NCBI GenBank assembly: GCA_016186995.1
Contig: JACPKQ010000020.1
Coordinates: forward strand, 1-64,000
Length of the DNA stretch: 64,000 nucleotides
Source of the DNA: Deltaproteobacteria bacterium
Lineage (GTDB): Bacteria > Bdellovibrionota > JACOXK01
Direction: 5' to 3'
Shown: in pieces, positions 58,419 to 64,000 of the stretch
How the letters are laid out: each line of letters starts with the position of its first letter
Numbering within the stretch: position 1 is the stretch's first letter
Translations under genes and position numbers: made by a program
The notes under the pieces: model-generated
The model's input: the letters and a program-made list of their open reading frames with translations, nothing else
What the model was told of the DNA's origin: nothing
Database searches by the model: none

Positions 58419-59071
58419 GTGTGAACCCCTTCTATTTCTATTTCTTCAGTTACAGATTTTAGAAAATCCTTACTTTTGGAAAAATCTTTTTTAGGTGTGA
58501 TTTTAAAATCACTTTTTAAAATCTCATACAAAATTTTTAAGGGAAGAGAAAAAACAGTTGCCTTTTCTTCATCAAGCTCAATCAGTGTTTTATAATGTTT
58601 TTGATAGCGCTCTGATTTTTCTTTCATTTTTTGAACTTCAAACTCAGAAATCATTTTTCTTAAGGCAGGCTCTAAAATTTCTTCTACCAATTCTTGTAAA
58701 AGTGCATTGTCCTGAAGGAGGGGTAACAATCTTAAAATATTAGGAAGATGATCGGCCAGTTCATTTCGGCAGTCATTCTTATATTTACAATGTTCACGAT
58801 TTAAATGAGAAAGAAGCTCCCCTCTTTTATAATCATCTCCAAAAAGAATATAACCAACATCTAAAGTAGTAGCTGACTGAACAAGAAAGGTTCTTGTAAA
58901 AAGCTCTTCCACTTCATAAAAACTCATACTTGCAAGAGTGTCGGAGAAAAATTTGAAACTATTCACTCGCAATGACTGTAAATACTTTTCCACATTTTGA
59001 ATTTTTGTTTGATAATCTATTTGAGGGTAATCAAATACCTCGGCTAATAATACATAATGATTTAAATTCAT
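58415..59071 (-). CDS. narJ: Nitrate reductase maturation chaperone NarJ
   Basis: LLAEVFDYPQ; YVLFGDDYKRGELLSHL-like GYILFGDDYKRGELLSHLNREH; operon position. Confidence 0.92.
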   Translation of the reverse strand: MNLNHYVLLAEVFDYPQIDYQTKIQNVEKYLQSLRVNSFKFFSDTLASMSFYEVEELFTRTFLVQSATTLDVGYILFGDDYKRGELLSHLNREHCKYKNDCRNELADHLPNILRLLPLLQDNALLQELVEEILEPALRKMISEFEVQKMKEKSERYQKHYKTLIELDEEKATVFSLPLKILYEILKSDFKITPKKDFSKSKDFLKSVTEEIEIEGVHT

Positions 59072-59074
59072 TTT

Positions 59075-60637
59075 TTATAATCCTCTTTCTGCTGTAGCAT
59101 CTTTAAAACCAAAACCCGTACTTCCTTTGGCATCTCCTGCAAAATCAAGCATTTCGATGGCTTGCTCACGGTGAGAAGCTGGAATCACAAAACGATCATC
59201 AAACTTAGCAAGTGAGGTAAGATAATAAATTTGGTTCGCAAGTTTTCCTGTATACCCCACCTCAGCCAAAGCTTTGTTGGCTTTTTCTTGACTCACATCA
59301 CCCACTGTTTTCCACCGACGATAAAGCCTTACAGCCATAAGTTTTTTAAGCTTATCCTTTACTAACTCCTCATCACCAGCACTAAAAAGATTGGCCATAT
59401 ACTTGAGTGGAAAGCGCGCCTGCTCGATTGTCCCCCACAGCTCTTCTGTACTTGTATCGTAAAGCCAATTATCACTCCACACTTTAGAAATAGGATCTAA
59501 GTTCTTTTGTTGCTCTACTTTTTGTGTTGATTCTTTAAGGTTTGCCATCACAGGCAAAAGAGGTGGCACATAAAAAAGCATGGGTAATGTTCTAAACTCT
59601 GGATGCAAAGGTAATGCTAAACCCCATTTTTTCACAAACTTATAGGTTGGGGAGTCCTGGGCTGCTTTAATCGTTGAATCTGGAATTCCATTTTTTTGTG
59701 CATGTTTAATCACAACAGGATCATCTGGATCCAAAAGCAGTGAAAGTTGTGCTTGCACTAAATGATGTTCCTCAGAAGAAGCGACTGTGTGAATCTGATC
59801 TGCGTCGTAAAGAATAACACCTAGATAGCGAATTCGCCCAACACAGGAGTGCATACAAGCTGGAGCAAAACCAGCCTCAATACGTGGATAACAAAGAATA
59901 CACTTTTCAGATTTTCCTGTATTCCAATTGTAATAAGTTTTTTTATAGGGGCAGGCTGTAACACACATTCTCCAGGCACGACATACACTTTGATTAATAA
60001 GAACAATGCCATCTTCACCTCTTTTATAAAGAGCTCCTGACGGGCATGAAGCAACACAGGCAGGATTCAAACAATGATTACAAATACGTGGCAGATAAAA
60101 GAAGGCCATTCTTTCCAGTTGAAACATAGCCTCTTGTTCTGCAGCAGATAAATTTCCAAGATTAGGATCATGACGTGCATAATCAGGAGTTCCACTTAAA
60201 TCATCATCCCAATTAGGCCCCATTTTAATATCAATGGGACGTCCTGTAATGAGAGAAACAGGCCTGGCCGTGGGTTGATCATCCATATCTCCCGATTCAA
60301 TCAAATCTAAATACTTGTATGTAAAAGGCTCATAATAATCGTCAATGAGAGGTAAATGAGGATTATGGAAAATGTTAAGTAACCCTTTCCCCTTACCAGC
60401 ACCTTTGAGCTTAATGCCATCCCCGCTTTTTTCCCAACCACCTTTGTAAATATCTTGTTCTTCCCACTTGCTGGGGTAACCCGTACCTGGTTTCGTTTCA
60501 ACGTTATTCCACCACATGTATTCAGCACCTTTTCGATCAGTCCAAATATTTTTACAAGCGATGGAACAGGTGTGGCAGCCAATGCATTTATCCAGATGAA
60601 ATACCATTGAAATTTGAGCTCGAACATCCATAATCAA
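59075..60637 (-). CDS. narH: Respiratory nitrate reductase beta subunit NarH
   Basis: FHLDKCIGCHTCSIACKNIWTDRKGAEYMWWNNVETKPGTGYP. Confidence 0.97.
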   Translation of the reverse strand: MIMDVRAQISMVFHLDKCIGCHTCSIACKNIWTDRKGAEYMWWNNVETKPGTGYPSKWEEQDIYKGGWEKSGDGIKLKGAGKGKGLLNIFHNPHLPLIDDYYEPFTYKYLDLIESGDMDDQPTARPVSLITGRPIDIKMGPNWDDDLSGTPDYARHDPNLGNLSAAEQEAMFQLERMAFFYLPRICNHCLNPACVASCPSGALYKRGEDGIVLINQSVCRAWRMCVTACPYKKTYYNWNTGKSEKCILCYPRIEAGFAPACMHSCVGRIRYLGVILYDADQIHTVASSEEHHLVQAQLSLLLDPDDPVVIKHAQKNGIPDSTIKAAQDSPTYKFVKKWGLALPLHPEFRTLPMLFYVPPLLPVMANLKESTQKVEQQKNLDPISKVWSDNWLYDTSTEELWGTIEQARFPLKYMANLFSAGDEELVKDKLKKLMAVRLYRRWKTVGDVSQEKANKALAEVGYTGKLANQIYYLTSLAKFDDRFVIPASHREQAIEMLDFAGDAKGSTGFGFKDATAERGL

Positions 60638-60642
60638 TCTCC

Positions 60643-63600
60643 TTAAAAAATAACTTTATCCATTTTTTTCACAACCACGTGTGTATCTCTCTGTGGAGCA
60701 ATGGGCCCCCAATAATTAAAGTGATAGGAAAACTGTCCGTAACCACCTGCTAAAAAATTGGGTTTTAAATGAATTCGAGTAAAACTATTATGCCCACCCG
60801 CTCGTTTATTCCCCCGAACTTGTGATTTTGGAATACCCACCGTTCGTTCAGGCACGTGATAAACAATACACACTCCTTGTGGAATACGAGAACTCACAAC
60901 AGCGCGCGTACAATAAACACCATGATCATTATAAACCTCAACCCAATCGTTATCTTTGATTCCTAACTCTTCTGCATCTTTTTCATTAATCCAGCAAGGT
61001 TCACAACCCCGAGATAAGGTCAACATTCTTAAATTTTCCATATAGGTAGAGTGAATATGCCACTTACCATGAGGTGTAAGACAATTAAGAACTTTGGCTT
61101 TTTGATTTTTGAGTGTTTCTTTTAAATCTCCATAGACCTGAGGCCTTGGTGAAGGCTTATAGGTTGGAAGATGCTCTCCATAAGCTAAATACATTTCATG
61201 ATCGAGATAAAAATGCTGACGTCCTGTGAGCGTTCGCCATGGAACAAGTTTTTCAACATTATAAGTATAAGGTGCATAAGCCCGTCCCTTATTCATAAGA
61301 CCTGACCATAAAGGAGAAGTATTATACCTTCGAGGTTGCGCCTGAAGATCAGCGTAAGTCAAACGTAAATCTCGTTGTCCTTCTGATAAATCAACTAATT
61401 TTAATCCCGTTTTCTTTTCAACATTTTTATAAGCACGATAGGTAAGCTCCCCATTGGTGAGGGTTGAAAGATGTAAAACAACATTTGCCGCTGAAACATC
61501 TTCTTTTAAAGAAGGATAGATTTCTTCGTCCCACTCTTCTTTAGGGAAATGGTTTGAAGAAAGCATCTCATCATACTCCTCTTCGCACTTGTAAGAGTTT
61601 CCATGAGCACCTAACCCATTTTCTCTCACACCCTTACCCAAAGAAATGTATTTTTTGTAAAGTTTCGTATAATCTCGATCAACCACAGCTAACTTGTGCA
61701 TTGTTTTTCCAGGAATGGCTTCGCACTCCCCTAAATACCAATCTTTAACTTTAGGTTGAGTGATTTCTCCAGGTGAATCATGAGAAATAGGCTCTGCAAT
61801 AATATCTTTTTGAGACTCACTTAAATATTTTTCTGCTAATTCACTTGTTTTTTGAGCTAGATTCTTAAAAATATCCCAATCTGTTTTTGACTCCCACACA
61901 GGCGCTATAGCTTGAGAAAGCGGGTGAATAAATGAGTGAAGGTCAGTACTATTAAGGTCAGCTTTTTCATACCAAGAAGCCGCTGGAAGAACAATATCAG
62001 AGTAAAGGGCTGAAGAATCCATTCTGAAATTAAGATCCACAACAAGATCCATTTTTCCCTGAGGGGCCACTTCGTGCCATTTTATTTCATCAGTATGGCG
62101 AGAATCATCAGTGGAAATAGCATTTGAATGTGTTCCTAGATAATGTTTAAGGCAATATTCATGCCCCTTCATACTTCCCATAATGGCATTACCTCGCCAG
62201 ATGTACCACACACGTGGAAAGTTTTCGGGGGAATCTGGATCTTGAACTGCATAACCCAATTCTTTTGATTTTAATTTTTCAAGAACATATTTTTGAATTT
62301 CTTCGTTTGTGTGAGCACCCTTAGATTGAGCCTCTTTCGTTAATTCGAGAGAATTTTTATTAAACTGCGGATAGAATGGCATCCACCCCATTCGAACAGA
62401 TTTGAAAATTTGATCAGCTGTATGTTTTTTTGTCCATTCATTATCTGGCACTGTGTTGTATTTTGAAAACTGTCCATCATAACGATATTGGCACGTATTA
62501 ATATAATGCCAAATGGGGGCTTGTTGTAATCTCGAAGCCCTATGCCAATCTTTTCCAAAAGCAATGGAGCCCCACGAATCTACAGGTGCTAATTTTTCTT
62601 GACCCACGTAGTGGTTCATTCCTCCACCATTTCTTCCCACACAACCACACAGCATGAGGGCCATAATGGCAGAACGATACATAAGATTGGCATGATACCA
62701 ATGGTTAATACCAGCACCGATAATCACCATACATTTACCCTTCGTAACGTGGGCCGTATGTGCCCATTCTCTTGCAAATTGAATGACGGTTTTTTGATCC
62801 ACACCTGTAAAAACTTCTTGCCAGGCTGGGGTATAGCCAGCGTCTTTATCTTGATAATCTTGTGGATAATCACCTTCTAAACCACGACTCACACCATATT
62901 GAGCAAAAGTGAGATCATAAACTGTTGTGACAGGAATTTTTCCATCTACTGTTTCAATATATTTGACAGGAACACCTCTTAAGGTATCACGGCCCAAGCC
63001 AAATTCTTTTAAATGAATTTTCACAACTTCATCATGATCACTTAAGAAAGTAAGTTGTGGATCATAAGGTTTATGATCAGTGGAATTCTCAAGTTTCATG
63101 TTCCAATGACCACCCTCTTTTTCCCATCGATGCCCTGAACTTCCTTGAGGAACAACAAACTCTTTTGTTTTTTCATCGATGTTTAAAAACTTCCACTCCC
63201 CATTTTCGATATTTTTAAATTGGGAAAGGCGATTGGCACGAACAAGCTGCCCTGGCTCATAATGATCACCCACTTTTTTAAGTTCAACCAAGTAAGGGCT
63301 ATCTGTATATTGCTTGGTATACTCAATAAAATAAGGTGTTTTCTTCTCATGATGAAATTCTTTTAAAATGACATGTGTAGCAGCCATCCAAAAAGCGCCA
63401 TCACTCCCGGCATGAAGTGGCACCCACTGATCTGCATATTTACACACCTGGCTAAAATCAGGTGAAAAAACAACAGTTTTAGTACCGTTATGGCGTGATT
63501 CAGCAAAATAATGACAATCGGGTGTGCGAGTCATATTAAGACAAGCACCCATGTCTGCTATCATCTTGGCATTGTACCAATCAGCACTTTCACAAACGTC

Positions 63601-64000
63601 GGTTTGCTCACCCCAAATTTCTGGAAAAGCTGTGGGTAAATCACAATACCAATCATAGAAACTTAAATTCACCCCTCCAAAAAGTTGTAAAAACCGTGAG
63701 CCTGCTGCATAAGAAAGCATAGACATCGCAGGAATGGGTGAAAAACCGATAACCCGATCTGGACCGTATTTTTTAGCCGTGTAAAGATTGGCAACTGCCA
63801 TAAGCTCCAAAACTTCATCCCAACTAGCTCTTCGAAATCCACCACAACCTCGAGCTTTCTGATATTTTTTTCTTTTTTCTGAATTATTCTGAAGATTTTC
63901 CCACGCTTGATAGGGATCACCGCCTGCCTTTTCTTTTTCTTCTCGAAAAGCATCAATCAAAGCGCCACGTACCAGTGGGTATTTAATTCTTAAAGGACTG
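60643..64000 (-). CDS. narG: Respiratory nitrate reductase alpha subunit NarG (N-terminus beyond window)
   Basis: [22 protein letters not shown]...; [26 protein letters not shown]; open frame continues to window edge. Confidence 0.97.
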   Translation of the reverse strand, partial: SPLRIKYPLVRGALIDAFREEKEKAGGDPYQAWENLQNNSEKRKKYQKARGCGGFRRASWDEVLELMAVANLYTAKKYGPDRVIGFSPIPAMSMLSYAAGSRFLQLFGGVNLSFYDWYCDLPTAFPEIWGEQTDVCESADWYNAKMIADMGACLNMTRTPDCHYFAESRHNGTKTVVFSPDFSQVCKYADQWVPLHAGSDGAFWMAATHVILKEFHHEKKTPYFIEYTKQYTDSPYLVELKKVGDHYEPGQLVRANRLSQFKNIENGEWKFLNIDEKTKEFVVPQGSSGHRWEKEGGHWNMKLENSTDHKPYDPQLTFLSDHDEVVKIHLKEFGLGRDTLRGVPVKYIETVDGKIPVTTVYDLTFAQYGVSRGLEGDYPQDYQDKDAGYTPAWQEVFTGVDQKTVIQFAREWAHTAHVTKGKCMVIIGAGINHWYHANLMYRSAIMALMLCGCVGRNGGGMNHYVGQEKLAPVDSWGSIAFGKDWHRASRLQQAPIWHYINTCQYRYDGQFSKYNTVPDNEWTKKHTADQIFKSVRMGWMPFYPQFNKNSLELTKEAQSKGAHTNEEIQKYVLEKLKSKELGYAVQDPDSPENFPRVWYIWRGNAIMGSMKGHEYCLKHYLGTHSNAISTDDSRHTDEIKWHEVAPQGKMDLVVDLNFRMDSSALYSDIVLPAASWYEKADLNSTDLHSFIHPLSQAIAPVWESKTDWDIFKNLAQKTSELAEKYLSESQKDIIAEPISHDSPGEITQPKVKDWYLGECEAIPGKTMHKLAVVDRDYTKLYKKYISLGKGVRENGLGAHGNSYKCEEEYDEMLSSNHFPKEEWDEEIYPSLKEDVSAANVVLHLSTLTNGELTYRAYKNVEKKTGLKLVDLSEGQRDLRLTYADLQAQPRRYNTSPLWSGLMNKGRAYAPYTYNVEKLVPWRTLTGRQHFYLDHEMYLAYGEHLPTYKPSPRPQVYGDLKETLKNQKAKVLNCLTPHGKWHIHSTYMENLRMLTLSRGCEPCWINEKDAEELGIKDNDWVEVYNDHGVYCTRAVVSSRIPQGVCIVYHVPERTVGIPKSQVRGNKRAGGHNSFTRIHLKPNFLAGGYGQFSYHFNYWGPIAPQRDTHVVVKKMDKVIF

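Noticed and set aside
60643-64000. NarG as a truncated pseudogene
   Set aside because: The frame stays open past the TTG used as start in the ORF track up to the window edge ([18 protein letters not shown]); truncation is only the window boundary
1-64000. CRISPR arrays, prophage, IS transposases, toxin-antitoxin or defence systems
   Set aside because: No regularly spaced direct repeats, integrase/transposase ORFs or defence signatures seen; the repeats present are palindromic and dispersed

Overview
64-kb window from an AT-rich, probably deltaproteobacteria-like facultative anaerobe (taxonomy is inference only). It is dominated by respiratory and cofactor genes. (i) A caa3-type oxidase module (coxBACD, ctaA, ctaB, SCO1; 2.0-8.7 kb, minus) diverges from an Alternative Complex III operon (actABCDEF; 8.8-16.0 kb, plus). 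(ii) A SUF Fe-S operon includes SufT, a Rieske protein and an Rrf2 regulator (17.1-23.8 kb). (iii) A mixed region (23.8-42.1 kb) holds two paralogous metzincin-type lipoproteins, glutamate dehydrogenase, an FAD-oxidoreductase/acetoacetate-decarboxylase-like/SDR trio, tRNA-Ala(GGC), gpsA, an acyltransferase, an RRM protein and a prolyl oligopeptidase. (iv) A ~21-kb nitrate-ammonification island (42.2-64.0 kb) carries Crp/Fnr, HPF, NrfHA, a full Moco pathway, a MOT1-like transporter, a porin, a hemerythrin, two NarK and NarIJHG, with narG cut by the window edge. I found no unambiguous new defence or mobile system. The most unusual signals are: many short palindromic repeats sitting in frame inside respiratory and Moco genes; a nested set of small inverted-repeat elements at 1.48-1.97 kb; a repeat hairpin between the Shine-Dalgarno and start codon of actA; a CoxB with two tandem cytochrome c domains; an NrfA with CxxCH instead of CxxCK at its first heme; and FNR-like boxes, one of them at hpf. 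All calls are by reading the sequence; no searches were run.
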